A stretch of 64,000 nucleotides of DNA from Pseudomonas capsici (lineage in GTDB: Bacteria > Pseudomonadota > Gammaproteobacteria > Pseudomonadales > Pseudomonadaceae), in the NCBI RefSeq assembly GCF_017165765.1, contig NZ_JAFGZD010000004.1:336313-400312 (forward strand), in the 5' to 3' direction. This document shows, in pieces, positions 30,490 through 40,534 of the stretch (position 1 is the first letter of the stretch; the number at the start of each line of letters is the position of its first letter). The translations under genes were made by a program, and so were the position numbers. The notes beneath the pieces were generated by a model. It was not told the origin of the DNA. It ran no database searches and saw nothing but the letters and a program-made list of their open reading frames with translations.

Positions 30490-31386
30490 ATGAAAACTCC
30501 TAAACGCATTGAACCCCTGATCGAAGACGGTCTGGTCGACGAGGTGCTGCGCCCGCTCATGAGCGGGAAAGAGGCAGCTGTTTATGTGGTGCGCTGTGGC
30601 AAGGAGCTGCGGTGTGCCAAGGTTTACAAGGAGGCGAACAAACGCAGTTTCCGTCAGGCGGCCGAGTATCAGGAAGGCCGCAAGGTACGCAACAGCCGGC
30701 AGGCCCGGGCCATGGCCAAGGGTTCCAAGTTCGGTCGTAAAGAAGCAGAAGACGCATGGCAGAACGCCGAGGTGGCGGCCTTGTTCCGCCTGGCCAGTGC
30801 CGGTGTCAGGGTCCCCAAGCCTTTCGATTTTCTGGAAGGCGTGCTGCTCATGGAGCTGGTGGCCGACGAGTACGGCGATGCGGCACCGCGTCTGAACGAT
30901 GTGGTCCTGGAGCCGGATCAGGCACGTGAATACCACGCCTTCCTGATCGAGCAGATCGTGCTGATGCTGTGTGCCGGTCTGGTGCACGGTGACCTGTCCG
31001 AGTTCAACGTGCTGCTGGGGCCGAGCGGGCCGGTGATCATCGACTTGCCTCAGGCGGTGGATGCGGCTGGCAACAACCACGCCTTCAGCATGCTGGAGCG
31101 GGATGTGGGCAACATGGCTTCCTACTTCGGACGCTTTGCGCCGGAGCTCAAGGCCACCCGATATGCCAAGGAAATGTGGTCGCATTACGAGGCCGGCACG
31201 TTGTCACCGTCCACGGTGCTGACAGGCCAGTTCAAGGACTCGGAGCAGGCAGCTGACGTCAGGGGTGTGCTGCGCGAGATCGAAGCGGCGCGTCTGGATG
31301 AAGCCCGTCGTCAGGCTGCCCGTGCCGCCGACGATGCGCCACCGGGCAAACCCAACGAAGAACCGCCACCGCCCTGGATGCAGTAA
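30490..31386 (+). CDS. RIO1-like serine protein kinase
   Basis: A 298-residue RIO-family atypical kinase. The ATP-binding loop SGKEAAVYVVRCG with Lys in RCAKVYKE, the catalytic loop HGDLSEFNVLL (Asp and Asn conserved) and the metal-binding IDLPQAVD in place of DFG are all present. RIO kinases act in ribosome biogenesis in eukaryotes and archaea; the bacterial role is poorly known. A proline-rich tail (PPGKPNEEPPPPW) ends the protein. It is preceded by a 234-bp gap with no recognised feature. Confidence 0.87.
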   Translation: MKTPKRIEPLIEDGLVDEVLRPLMSGKEAAVYVVRCGKELRCAKVYKEANKRSFRQAAEYQEGRKVRNSRQARAMAKGSKFGRKEAEDAWQNAEVAALFRLASAGVRVPKPFDFLEGVLLMELVADEYGDAAPRLNDVVLEPDQAREYHAFLIEQIVLMLCAGLVHGDLSEFNVLLGPSGPVIIDLPQAVDAAGNNHAFSMLERDVGNMASYFGRFAPELKATRYAKEMWSHYEAGTLSPSTVLTGQFKDSEQAADVRGVLREIEAARLDEARRQAARAADDAPPGKPNEEPPPPWMQ

Positions 31387-31393
31387 TACACAA

Positions 31394-31482
31394 GTGGGAA
31401 GCAGCTTGCTGGCGACGGATCACTGACAGCATGTTGAATAGATACTGGCTTCACTATCTGTCGCCAGCAAGCTGCCTCCCAC
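31394..31482. repeat. REP-type inverted repeat pair
   Basis: The arms at 31394-31416 and 31460-31482 are 23 bases each (GTGGGAAGCAGCTTGCTGG...) and complementary at all but one position. They lie between the convergent RIO kinase gene and cueR, and probably act as a shared terminator. Confidence 0.8.
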
Positions 31483-31492
31483 GGATTGTTTT

Positions 31493-31894
31493 TCAGCCAC
31501 AGCAGCCGCCCGAAGCCAGATCCTTGAGGATCGGGCAATCGGGGCGGTCGTCGCCGTGGCAGTGTTCCACCAGTTCCTGCAGGGTATCGCGCAGGCTCGC
31601 CAGTTCCTCGATCTTCTGATTCAGCTCGACGATATGCTTGTGGGCCAGCGCCTTCACATCGGCACTGGCACGCTGACGATCCTGCCAGAGGGTCAGCAGC
31701 CTGCCGACTTCCTCCAGCGAAAACCCCAGATCCCGCGAGCGCTTGATGAAGGCCAGAGTGTGCAGGTCCTCTGCGCTGTACAGCCGGTAGCCACTGTCGC
31801 TGCGGGTGGCTGCCTGCAACAGGCCGATGGACTCGTAATAGCGAATCATCTTGGCACTCAGACCGCTTTTGCTGGCCGCCTGGCCGATGTTCAT
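31493..31894 (-). CDS. cueR: Cu(I)-responsive MerR-family regulator CueR
   Basis: A 133-residue MerR activator. The two Cu(I)-ligating cysteines fall at Cys112 and Cys120 (CHGDDRPDC), and Ser77, diagnostic of monovalent-metal sensors, is present. The N-terminal winged helix-turn-helix ([24 protein letters not shown]) is intact. It ends with a CCG tail as in other CueR proteins. The ATG overlaps the copA stop by four bases, so cueR is made from the copA transcript and controls it. Confidence 0.95.
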   Translation of the reverse strand: MNIGQAASKSGLSAKMIRYYESIGLLQAATRSDSGYRLYSAEDLHTLAFIKRSRDLGFSLEEVGRLLTLWQDRQRASADVKALAHKHIVELNQKIEELASLRDTLQELVEHCHGDDRPDCPILKDLASGGCCG

Positions 31895-34089
31895 TGTGCG
31901 TCTCCCACGTCATCCGGTTTCCAGGTCTTCAACAGCAGGGCGTTGCTCACCACGCTGACGCTGGACAAGGCCATGGCGGCGCCTGCCAGTACCGGGTTGA
32001 GATAGCCCAGGGCTGCCAGCGGAATACCGATCAGGTTATAGACAAAGGCCCAGAACAGATTCTGGCGGATCTTGGCGTAGGTCTTGCGGCTGATTTCCAG
32101 TGCCGCGGGCACCAGGCGCGGATCGCCGCGCATCAGGGTGATGCCGGCGGCATGCATCGCCACATCGGTACCGCCACCCATGGCGATGCCAATATCGGCT
32201 GCCGCCAAGGCAGGGGCATCGTTGATGCCGTCACCGACCATCGCCACCACATGATCCCTTTTCAGAACTTCCACGATCGAGGCTTTTTCGTCGGGCAGCA
32301 CTTCGGCGTGCACATTGCGGATACCCAGCGCCTCGGCGACCGCTCTGGCGCTGCCGGGATTGTCGCCAGTCAGCAAGTGGCAACCGATGCCCCGTGCGCT
32401 CAGTTGCTGCATGGCCTGTTCCGCGCCGGGCTTGAGGGTGTCGCCAAACGCGAACATGCCCAGCACCACCGGTTGAGGCCCCAGCTCGATCAGCCAGGAC
32501 AGGGTTCTGCCTTCGGCTTCCCAGGTTCTGGCGGACTCGGCCAGTTCGCCCATCTGCAAGTTGTTTTCTTCCAGCAGACGCCGGTTGCCCAGTGCCAGTT
32601 GATGCCCTTCGACGTCACCGGCGATGCCGCGCCCGGTGAGGGCCTGGCTGTGTTCGGTGCTGTCCAGTTTCAGTTGCCACTCGCGACACACATCCAGCAC
32701 CGCCTTGGCCAGCGGATGTTCGCTGCCGCGTTGCAGGGCTCCTGCCCGTTCCAGCAATTGTTCTTCGTTGCCTTCCACGGCAATCATGTTGGTGATCCGT
32801 GGTGTGCCGCAGGTCAGGGTGCCGGTCTTGTCGAACACCACGGCATTCACTTCATGGGCGCGCTCCAGTGCTTCGGCGTCCTTGATCAGAATGCCGTAGC
32901 GCGCAGCCACACCCGTTCCGGCCATGATCGCGGCGGGTGTGGCCAGGCCAAGGGCGCAAGGGCAGGCGATGACCAGCACCGCGACGGCATTGATCAGGGC
33001 GACTTCCAGCGATGCCCCGGCCAGCATCCAGCCTGTCAGGGTAAAAAGCGCGATGACCAGCACCGCAGGCACGAATACCTGGCTGACCTTATCCACCAGT
33101 CTCTGGATCGGTGCCTTTCCCGCCTGAGCATCCTCGACCAGCTTGATAATGCGCGCCAGCACGGTCTGGGTGCCCAGGGCCGTGGTTCTGATCAGTAACC
33201 GGCCTTCGCCGTTGATGGCACCGCCGGTGACGTTGTCGCCGGGCTGTTTGACCACCGGCAGGCTCTCGCCGCTGATCAGGGCTTCATCGGCATGACTGCG
33301 ACCTTCCATGACCTGACCGTCCACCGGGAAGCGTTCACCGGGTTTGACCAGCACCAGATCATCGAGTCGCAAGGCGCTGATGGCGACATCGTGTTCCTCG
33401 CCATCGATCACTTGCAGGGCGCGCTCCGGGCGCAAGGCTTCCAGGGCGCGGATGGCGCTGGCAGTCTGGCGCTTGGCGCGGCTTTCCAGATATTTGCCCA
33501 GCAGCACCAGGGCGATGACCACGGCCGAGGCCTCGAAATACAGATGCGGCATCTTGCCGGGTGTGGCGGTGATCCATTGGTAGAGGCTCAGGCCGTATCC
33601 GGCACTGGTGCCGATGGCAACCAGCAGGTCCATATTGCCAGCGCCCGCCCGCACGGCTTTCCAGGCGGCGATATAAAAGCGTGCGCCGAGAATGAATTGC
33701 ACAGGGGTAGCCAGTGCGACCTGAATCCAGGCGGGCAACATCCAGTGCACGCCAAAAGGGCTCAGCAACATGGGCGCAACCAGTGGCAGTGCCAGGACCA
33801 GCGCCAGTATCAAGGCCCAGCGTTCGCGGTTCAGATGACGGATCCTGCCTGCGGCATCGGCCTGCTCGTTCTGCAGCAGGGTCGCGCCATAGCCTGCCTG
33901 GCTGACGGCGGCGATCAACGTCTGCGGGTCGGTTCCGTTATCGGTTTGTACATGGGCGCGTTCACTGGCCAGATTGACCGTGACGCTGGTGACCCCGGGG
34001 ACTTTGGCCAGGGCACGCTCGACCCGACCTGCGCAGCTTGCGCAGGTCATGCCGGTGATCGGCAGGTCGAAGGTGGTGGGTTCTTGCAT
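31891..34089 (-). CDS. copA: Cu(I)-exporting P1B-type ATPase CopA
   Basis: A 732-residue copper exporter of the inner membrane. It has one N-terminal metal-binding domain (GMTCASC, Cys16 and Cys19), the transmembrane CPC motif (IACPCALG), the phosphorylation site DKTGT and the hinge [10 protein letters not shown]. The ATG at 34089 is used, with GGGAGTG upstream, instead of the longer in-frame opening at 34137. A CueR-type operator lies about 40-60 bp upstream. It is coupled to cueR. Confidence 0.95.
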   Translation of the reverse strand: MQEPTTFDLPITGMTCASCAGRVERALAKVPGVTSVTVNLASERAHVQTDNGTDPQTLIAAVSQAGYGATLLQNEQADAAGRIRHLNRERWALILALVLALPLVAPMLLSPFGVHWMLPAWIQVALATPVQFILGARFYIAAWKAVRAGAGNMDLLVAIGTSAGYGLSLYQWITATPGKMPHLYFEASAVVIALVLLGKYLESRAKRQTASAIRALEALRPERALQVIDGEEHDVAISALRLDDLVLVKPGERFPVDGQVMEGRSHADEALISGESLPVVKQPGDNVTGGAINGEGRLLIRTTALGTQTVLARIIKLVEDAQAGKAPIQRLVDKVSQVFVPAVLVIALFTLTGWMLAGASLEVALINAVAVLVIACPCALGLATPAAIMAGTGVAARYGILIKDAEALERAHEVNAVVFDKTGTLTCGTPRITNMIAVEGNEEQLLERAGALQRGSEHPLAKAVLDVCREWQLKLDSTEHSQALTGRGIAGDVEGHQLALGNRRLLEENNLQMGELAESARTWEAEGRTLSWLIELGPQPVVLGMFAFGDTLKPGAEQAMQQLSARGIGCHLLTGDNPGSARAVAEALGIRNVHAEVLPDEKASIVEVLKRDHVVAMVGDGINDAPALAAADIGIAMGGGTDVAMHAAGITLMRGDPRLVPAALEISRKTYAKIRQNLFWAFVYNLIGIPLAALGYLNPVLAGAAMALSSVSVVSNALLLKTWKPDDVGDAQ

Positions 34090-34127
34090 CTTTTCACTCC
34101 CTGAAGGCTTGATGCCTGCAAGGGTCA

Positions 34128-34151
34128 ACCTTGCCACATGGGCAAGGTCAA
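34128..34151 (-). promoter_or_regulatory. CueR-type operator/promoter of copA
   Basis: A perfect dyad ACCTTGCC-N5-GGCAAGGT (34128-34148) overlaps a minus-strand -35 box TTGACC (34146-34151). This is the MerR/CueR layout, with the operator between promoter elements, about 40 bp before the copA ATG. The -10 box is weak, as expected for an overlong spacer. Confidence 0.85.
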
Positions 34152-34158
34152 GCGCGAA

Positions 34159-34539
34159 TCAATAGTTGAGGTCGGCTTTCTTCAGGTACATGCCGTTCAG
34201 GTCGGCGGCGATGCGGTACTTGAGAATATCCCCGGCGCGCAGTTTGATTTTTGTGCTGCTCTGGGCCTCCATTCCGGGAGCGCAGCCAACCACGTTGCCA
34301 GGCAGCCTGCGCAGGCGCACCGAAACGTCGCCCGGCGGCAGGTTGAACGATACGGAATCTTCCTGGAACAGGCGTCCGGCCAGTTGATCCTGAATGTAGA
34401 TGCCGATTTCGCAGGAGGTCGCGACTTCCAGACGCTCTCGGGAAATGATCAGAATGCCGTAATCCTGAGCGGCCTGTGCGCCGGGCGAAGCTGCCAGAAG
34501 ACCGAGAATGCCGAAGAGGCTCAATACTGACCAGCGCAT
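34159..34539 (-). CDS. Small secreted protein of unknown function beside copZ
   Basis: A 126-residue protein not assigned to a family. A signal peptide (MRWSVLSLFGILGLLAASPGAQA) with an AQA-A cleavage site marks it as periplasmic. The mature part of about 100 residues has two cysteines (ATSCEIGIY and NVVGCAPG) that could form a disulfide, and it looks beta-rich, with phrases such as GRLFQEDSVSFNLPPGDVSVRLRRLPG. The ATG at 34539 is chosen because AGGAG precedes it. It lies just upstream of copA on the same strand, with the copA CueR operator in between, and is divergent from copZ. A copper role is only suggested by position. Confidence 0.75.
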   Translation of the reverse strand: MRWSVLSLFGILGLLAASPGAQAAQDYGILIISRERLEVATSCEIGIYIQDQLAGRLFQEDSVSFNLPPGDVSVRLRRLPGNVVGCAPGMEAQSSTKIKLRAGDILKYRIAADLNGMYLKKADLNY

Positions 34540-34623
34540 GGCTGATACTCCTGCTGTAGACGTCGATGACGAAGCTTGGCTCAGGCCTGCAACTAATACC
34601 AGCCCGGCAGGAAAAACAGAAAC

Positions 34624-34654
34624 TTGACCTTGCCACGATGACAAGGTTGAAGAT
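34624..34654 (+). promoter_or_regulatory. CueR-type operator/promoter of copZ
   Basis: A dyad ACCTTGCC-N5-GACAAGGT (34627-34647), one base off perfect, lies between a -35 box TTGACC (34624-34629) and a weak -10 region at 34649, with 19 bp between them. It sits about 35 bp before copZ and closely matches the copA site. Confidence 0.85.
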
Positions 34655-34685
34655 GCCTGGCATCCATCACTCAAGGAGCATCGGC

Positions 34686-34883
34686 ATGCAGTTATTCAAG
34701 GTACAAGGCATGACGTGCGGGCATTGTGTCCGTGCAGTGACCCAGGTCATCAAGAACGATGACCCGGCGGCAGAGGTGCAGGTCGACCTGGCCAGTTCGC
34801 AAGTGCGTGTGCAGAGTTCGTTATCCACAGAGCGGCTCGTCGAACTGATCGGTGAAGAGGGGTATCAGGCTCAGCCGGTCTGA
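34686..34883 (+). CDS. copZ: Copper chaperone CopZ (HMA domain)
   Basis: A 65-residue single heavy-metal-associated domain with GMTCGHC (Cys11, Cys14). It should carry Cu(I) to the CopA exporter in the cytoplasm. The ATG at 34686 follows CAAGGAGCATCGGC. It is divergent from the small secreted protein gene and has its own CueR-type site. A 12-bp hairpin follows. Confidence 0.92.
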   Translation: MQLFKVQGMTCGHCVRAVTQVIKNDDPAAEVQVDLASSQVRVQSSLSTERLVELIGEEGYQAQPV

Positions 34884-34895
34884 CAGGCCCGGATT

Positions 34896-34926
34896 ACGAA
34901 CAGTCGGCGCGACTCCGACTGTTCGT
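34896..34926. terminator. Hairpin downstream of copZ
   Basis: A perfect 12-bp stem (ACGAACAGTCGG at 34896-34907 with its complement at 34915-34926) surrounds a 7-base loop, 12 bp after the copZ stop. No T-run follows, so termination is likely but not certain. Confidence 0.6.
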
Positions 34927-35019
34927 ACGAGGCCGGTTTCTGAAAAGTCCTGAATTAATTTTTCCTTGTCCGGCGTTATCGGCAGGGCAGGCCGGTTAGA
35001 CTAGTCAGCTGCCTTGCAC

Positions 35020-36225
35020 ATGTCCGGACTTTCAATGAATTTCAAGACCATCCTTATTCTGGGTGCCCTGAGCGCCTTTGGCCCGTTGGCCATCGACTTC
35101 TATCTTCCCGGTTTTCCCGCCATGGCGGCGTATTTCGGGACCGACGAAAAGCATGTGCAACTGACCCTGGCAGCCTATTTCCTGGGCCTGTCCATCGGGC
35201 AACTGGCCTATGGACCTGTGGCTGACCGCTTTGGTCGACGCATGCCGTTGCTGGTCGGTGTCACGCTCTTCACGCTGGCTTCGCTGGCCTGTACCTTCGC
35301 GCCGAGCCTGGACTGGCTGATCGCGGCTCGTTTCGTTCAGGCCCTCGGTGGTTGTGCGGGCATGGTGCTGGCGCGGGCCATTGTCAGTGACAAATGCGAT
35401 GCCGTGGAGTCGGCCAAGGTCTTCTCGCAACTGATGCTGGTCATGGGCCTTGCGCCGATTCTGGCACCGATGCTGGGTGGTTTACTGGTCAATACCGCTG
35501 GGTGGCAATCGATTTTCCTGTGCCTGACGATCTTCAGTGCGCTGTGCCTTGCCGCCGTGGCCATCGGCTTGCCGGAAAGCATGCCGGCCAGCGTTCCACG
35601 TCAGCCGCTGAGCGGTGCGCTTAAGCAGTACGGCAATCTGCTCAAGGATCAGGTTTTCATCGGCCATGCCCTGACGGGTGGGATTGTCATGGCCGGGATG
35701 TTCTCCTACATCGCCGGTTCGCCTTTCGTGTTCATCAAGTTGTATGGCGTTCCTGCGGAGCATTACGGCTGGCTGTTCGGCATGAATGCGGCAGCGTTCA
35801 TTCTGGTGGCACAGGTCAATGCACGGCTGTTGCGCAAGAGCAGCCCGGCTTTTCTGTTGATGCGTACCATCTGGATCTATCTGGCAGCAGCCCTGACTCT
35901 GCTGGGCATTGCCAGCCTGCGCACCGAGCAGCTCTGGCCGCTGCTGGTCCCGCTGTTCATCTGCATCGCCAGCCTGGGTTGCATCATTCCCAATGCTTCG
36001 GCTTGTGCCATGAACGGCCAGTGGGCCCGGGCCGGCAGTGCTTCGGCGTTGATGGGCTGTTTGCAGTTCAGTGTCGCGGCAGGTGCGGCGAGTCTGGTGG
36101 GTGTGCTGCATGACGGCACGGCAACGCCGATGGCGGCCGTGATCAGTCTGTGTGGTGTGCTGGCAACGGTTGTGGCGCTGTATACCCGTCGCCTGCAGGC
36201 GCGTCGGGATGCGCAGGCCAGATAA
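35020..36225 (+). CDS. Bcr/CflA family multidrug MFS exporter
   Basis: A roughly 400-residue major-facilitator protein with about 12 membrane spans. GPLAIDFYLPGFPAMAAYF at the first span and GPVADRFGRRMPLL between spans 2 and 3 are typical of the Bcr/CflA drug:proton antiporters. The start is uncertain: ATG codons at 35020 and 35035 are both possible and neither has a clear ribosome site; similarity begins at MNFKTILILG (35035). Substrates cannot be read from sequence. Confidence 0.85.
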   Translation: MSGLSMNFKTILILGALSAFGPLAIDFYLPGFPAMAAYFGTDEKHVQLTLAAYFLGLSIGQLAYGPVADRFGRRMPLLVGVTLFTLASLACTFAPSLDWLIAARFVQALGGCAGMVLARAIVSDKCDAVESAKVFSQLMLVMGLAPILAPMLGGLLVNTAGWQSIFLCLTIFSALCLAAVAIGLPESMPASVPRQPLSGALKQYGNLLKDQVFIGHALTGGIVMAGMFSYIAGSPFVFIKLYGVPAEHYGWLFGMNAAAFILVAQVNARLLRKSSPAFLLMRTIWIYLAAALTLLGIASLRTEQLWPLLVPLFICIASLGCIIPNASACAMNGQWARAGSASALMGCLQFSVAAGAASLVGVLHDGTATPMAAVISLCGVLATVVALYTRRLQARRDAQAR

Positions 36226-36234
36226 TCGAGGATG

Positions 36235-36261
36235 AGCCATCGCGGTTGATCCGCGATGGCT
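36235..36261. terminator. Hairpin between convergent genes
   Basis: A perfect 11-bp stem (AGCCATCGCGG with its complement) around a 5-base loop lies in the 48-bp gap between the exporter and oxidoreductase genes. It is a probable bidirectional terminator. Confidence 0.7.
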
Positions 36262-36273
36262 GGTCGTTGCCGA

Positions 36274-37287
36274 TCAGAAACCTTCAAGCACGATCTTGCC
36301 CTTGGCCTTGCCGCTTTCCAGCAGCTCATGGGCACGACGCAGGTTTTCGGCATTGATGGTGCCGAAGTGCTCCCCGAATGTGGTTTTCAGGGTTCCGGCG
36401 TCGATCAGTTCGGCGACCCGGTTGAGCAGGTTGTGCTGTTCGATCATGTCCGGCGTCTCGAACATCGAGCGGGTGTACATGAACTCCCAGTGCAGCGACA
36501 GGCTCTTGCGCTTGAGCTTGGAAACATCCAGCGTCTTGGGGTCGTCGATCAAGGCCAGCTTGCCCTGAGGCTGGAGCGCTTCCACCAACTGGTCCAGATG
36601 CAGATCGGTCTGGGTCAGGCTGGCGACATGAGTGACCTGATTCTGGCCGATACGCTTGAGTTCTTCACTCAGCGGTTGGCTGTGATCTATGACTTCATGA
36701 GCGCCCAGGTCGCGCACCCAGCTTGTGGTTTCCGGGCGGGATGCCGTGCCAATGACTTTCAGTGAAGTCAGCTGGCGGGCCAGTTGGGTCAGGATCGAGC
36801 CGACACCGCCCGCTGCACCGACGATCAACAGGCTTTGCTCTTTTTCAGCCAGGCCCTCTGCGATCTGCAAACGTTCGAACAGCAATTCCCAGGCGGTAAT
36901 CGCCGTCAGCGGCAGCGCTGCCGCGTGGGCAAAGCTCAGGGACTTGGGCATGTGCCCGACAATCCGCTCATCCACTACATGCAATTCGCTGTTGGCACCG
37001 GCACGAGTCAGGGAACCCGCATAAAACACCTTGTCGCCCGGCTGGAACAGCGTCACTTCGCTGCCGACCGCTTTCACCACGCCCGCCACATCCCAACCCA
37101 GAACCTTGGCAGCGCCGGCTTCTGGCTGGACGTTCTGCCGAACCTTGGTGTCCACGGGGTTCACGGAAATCGCTTTGACCTCCACCAGTACATCGCGGGC
37201 ACCCGCGACCGGTTCCGGCAGATCGACGTTCTGCAGCGAGTCGGCATGACTAATGGGCAGTGACTGGTAATAGGCGATGGCTTTCAT
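36274..37287 (-). CDS. Zinc-type alcohol dehydrogenase-like quinone oxidoreductase
   Basis: A 337-residue medium-chain dehydrogenase/reductase. The N-terminal GroES-like domain has VSVNPVDTKVR, and the Rossmann motif is GAAGGVGSILTQLAR. The catalytic zinc ligands of classical alcohol dehydrogenases are not evident, which points to the NADPH:quinone oxidoreductase branch. It is divergent from the LysR gene 117 bp away and probably regulated by it. Confidence 0.85.
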   Translation of the reverse strand: MKAIAYYQSLPISHADSLQNVDLPEPVAGARDVLVEVKAISVNPVDTKVRQNVQPEAGAAKVLGWDVAGVVKAVGSEVTLFQPGDKVFYAGSLTRAGANSELHVVDERIVGHMPKSLSFAHAAALPLTAITAWELLFERLQIAEGLAEKEQSLLIVGAAGGVGSILTQLARQLTSLKVIGTASRPETTSWVRDLGAHEVIDHSQPLSEELKRIGQNQVTHVASLTQTDLHLDQLVEALQPQGKLALIDDPKTLDVSKLKRKSLSLHWEFMYTRSMFETPDMIEQHNLLNRVAELIDAGTLKTTFGEHFGTINAENLRRAHELLESGKAKGKIVLEGF

Positions 37288-37403
37288 GCAAGGCTCCTTG
37301 AGGGCGGAAAGTTGATGAACAGATCATTCGCCATTTCCATTAAAGATAAAACCCGCTAAAACGGCACTCTCTTTCAATTTTATTTTGATAATCCGAGGCT
37401 GGA

Positions 37404-38315
37404 ATGCTGCGTTTCGATGACTTGCAGTTGTTTGTGCGGGCGGCTGATCTGGGCAGTCTGTCTGCGGCGGCACGGGGCATGGACCTGTCGGCGGCAGTGG
37501 CCAGTGCGGCGCTCAAGCGCATCGAGCAGCAGCTTGGCGTACGTCTGCTGGCGCGCTCCACGCGCAGTTTACGTCTGACCGCCGATGGCGAAGGCTTTCT
37601 GGAATATGCCCGTGCAGCTCTTGGCAGTCTGGAAGATGGTCGACGCTTGCTGGCCAGCAATCAGGAAAGCTGCAATGGCGTCCTGCAACTTTCGGCACCC
37701 TCGGATTTTGGTCGCAATGTGCTGTTGCCCTGGCTCGACGAGTTTCAGCAGCAACACCCGCAATTGTCCGTGCGCCTGCTGGTGGGCGACCGGGTCGACG
37801 ATCTGTTCCGTCAGCCCGTGGATGTTGCCCTGCGCTATGGAGAGCCGGGGGATTCGAGTCTGGTGGCCCGACCTGTAGCGCCAGACAACCGACGGGTGCT
37901 GTGCGCATCCCCCGATTATCTGGCTCGTCATGGCGAACCGCAGCAGGTGGGCGAACTGGCTCAGCATAATTGCCTGTTGCTCATGCTCGGTGACCGGATT
38001 CACGACCACTGGACCTTTCACGATGGCAAGCGGGAGGTAAGCCTGACCGTGGGCGGCAACCGTTTCAGCCCCGATGGCGATGTGGTGCGTCGCTGGGCCC
38101 TGGCGGGGGCCGGTGTGGCGTATCGCTCATGGCTGGATATCGCCGCCGATGTCCATGCCGGACGCCTGAAAGTATTGATGCCGCATTTACGTGGTGAGGC
38201 CGTGCCGCTGAACCTGTTATGTGCTCATCGAGTACAACTGAACAAACCCGTGAATCTATTGCTGGAAATGCTGCGAGTTCGATGCGCCCGACAATCTGCG
38301 CTCAGTGCTTGTTAG
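37404..38315 (+). CDS. LysR-family transcriptional regulator
   Basis: A 303-residue LysR regulator with an N-terminal winged helix (FDDLQLFVRAADLGSLSAAARGMDLSAAVASAALKRIEQQLGVRLLARSTR) and a substrate-binding-like C-terminal domain. It is divergent from the quinone oxidoreductase gene, the classic arrangement for a LysR regulator and its target. The inducer is unknown. Confidence 0.9.
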   Translation: MLRFDDLQLFVRAADLGSLSAAARGMDLSAAVASAALKRIEQQLGVRLLARSTRSLRLTADGEGFLEYARAALGSLEDGRRLLASNQESCNGVLQLSAPSDFGRNVLLPWLDEFQQQHPQLSVRLLVGDRVDDLFRQPVDVALRYGEPGDSSLVARPVAPDNRRVLCASPDYLARHGEPQQVGELAQHNCLLLMLGDRIHDHWTFHDGKREVSLTVGGNRFSPDGDVVRRWALAGAGVAYRSWLDIAADVHAGRLKVLMPHLRGEAVPLNLLCAHRVQLNKPVNLLLEMLRVRCARQSALSAC

Positions 38316-38760
38316 TTGTTTGGGGGACTAAGGAATTCGCGGAAAAGACTGACGGATACTTCGGAAAATATAAGAGATAAATACAGTTTTCAATTTCAAA
38401 GTGCCAACATAAGGACAGGCGTTGAAACGGCTTTGACCTAGCGTTTCCGGTGCCTTGGCCGCTGCTCCTGGCGGTTTTATGCGATGTGTCCGGGAGACCG
38501 GAGAACGGGATGCCTTGAATGGCAACGTCCGCGCGGAAATATTAGGGTTTTCATATTTAATGAGGTCCTGCAAACTTCGGGCATTAGGTTGCAAATGTCT
38601 CCGATATTGATCCGGCTGATGTAACTTTTACCTGATCGGGTAGCCGCTCATGGAGTTTATACGTGTCATTTCAGGTTGAATCCACGTTCAACTTTACGGG
38701 AGCGGGATTGTTATCAATATGCCATCGCTATAGACGAATGTTTCAACAGGGAGTGAATAC
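38316..38760. other. Gene-free, AT-richer region upstream of the ArsR-type gene
   Basis: This 445-bp stretch is visibly lower in GC than its surroundings. An 88-codon open frame on the minus strand (38328-38594) shows no family likeness and is probably chance. I see no strong hairpin or sigma-70 promoter. A ribosome site (ACAGGGAG) precedes the gene at 38761. Confidence 0.4.
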
Positions 38761-39453
38761 ATGGAATATGCACCTTGCATCAGTCAGATTGCGACACTGC
38801 TGGCCGACCCCAAGCGTAGCGCAATGATTTGGGCATTGATGGATGGTACCGCTCGTCCTGCCAACGAGTTGGCATTAATGGCGGGGCTCTCGACGTCTTC
38901 TGCAGGTGCGCATCTGGCGCGACTGGCCAATGGCGGGCTGTTGAAACAGGAGGCACGTGGGCGCACACGTTTCTTCCGGTTGGCAGCGCCTGAAATCGGG
39001 GCCGCCGTGGAGGCGCTGGCCAATGCTTCGATGGTGAGTGCCGACCAGATCAGCCGCAATGTGGCGCAGCCCATGCCGCCGTTGCCTATACGTCGCGCAC
39101 GCATCTGTTCCGATCACCTGGGAGGGGAAATGGCCGCCGAGTTGTACCAGCGTTTGCTGGGGGCTGGCTGGATCGAACAGATGGAGCAGCGGGTCGAGGT
39201 GACCAGCAAGGGCATGGCCAAGTTTGCCGAGCGCGGCATTTATGTGCCGGCGCTGGCGCAGCGGCAACGGGAGACGGTCTGTGTCTGCCCGGACTGGAGC
39301 GAGCGCAGCCCGCATCTTGGCGGTGCGTTGGGAGCCGGGCTCTTGCAGTTGTTCATTCAGATGGGATGGCTGCGCCCCACCGAGGAGTCCAGCACATTGC
39401 AGGTCTCGTCCAACGGGCAGCGTGAAATCGGCAAGATAGCGTCAGCGGCCTGA
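38761..39453 (+). CDS. ArsR-family helix-turn-helix regulator
   Basis: A 230-residue protein. Residues 1-75 form an ArsR winged helix (IATLLADPKRSAMIWALMDG...ELALMAGLSTSSAGAHLARLANGGLLKQEARGRTRFFRLA). The remaining 150 residues include three cysteines (ICSD and VCVCPDW), which could bind a metal or sense oxidation. It is about twice the length of a minimal ArsR protein, like other two-domain members in Pseudomonas. The target is not evident because it stands alone. Confidence 0.82.
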   Translation: MEYAPCISQIATLLADPKRSAMIWALMDGTARPANELALMAGLSTSSAGAHLARLANGGLLKQEARGRTRFFRLAAPEIGAAVEALANASMVSADQISRNVAQPMPPLPIRRARICSDHLGGEMAAELYQRLLGAGWIEQMEQRVEVTSKGMAKFAERGIYVPALAQRQRETVCVCPDWSERSPHLGGALGAGLLQLFIQMGWLRPTEESSTLQVSSNGQREIGKIASAA

Positions 39454-39465
39454 TGCGGCGCAATG

Positions 39466-39493
39466 GCGGGCAGCGCCTTGTGGCCCTGCCCGC
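39466..39493. terminator. Hairpin between convergent genes
   Basis: Arms GCGGGCAG (39466-39473) and CTGCCCGC (39486-39493) form an 8-bp stem in the 51-bp gap between the ArsR-type gene and add. It is a likely shared terminator without a clear T-run. Confidence 0.55.
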
Positions 39494-39504
39494 GATGCGT
39501 TTGA

Positions 39505-40467
<963 letters not shown>

Positions 40468-40534
40468 TCATCAGGTGCAGATGGCGGCATTCTACAGATG
40501 CAGCGCACCGGCAGGGTAAAACCTGACCGTCAGT

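Noticed and set aside
38328..38594. 88-codon minus-strand open frame in the gap upstream of the ArsR-type gene
   Set aside because: No ribosome site, family likeness or codon pattern supports it.
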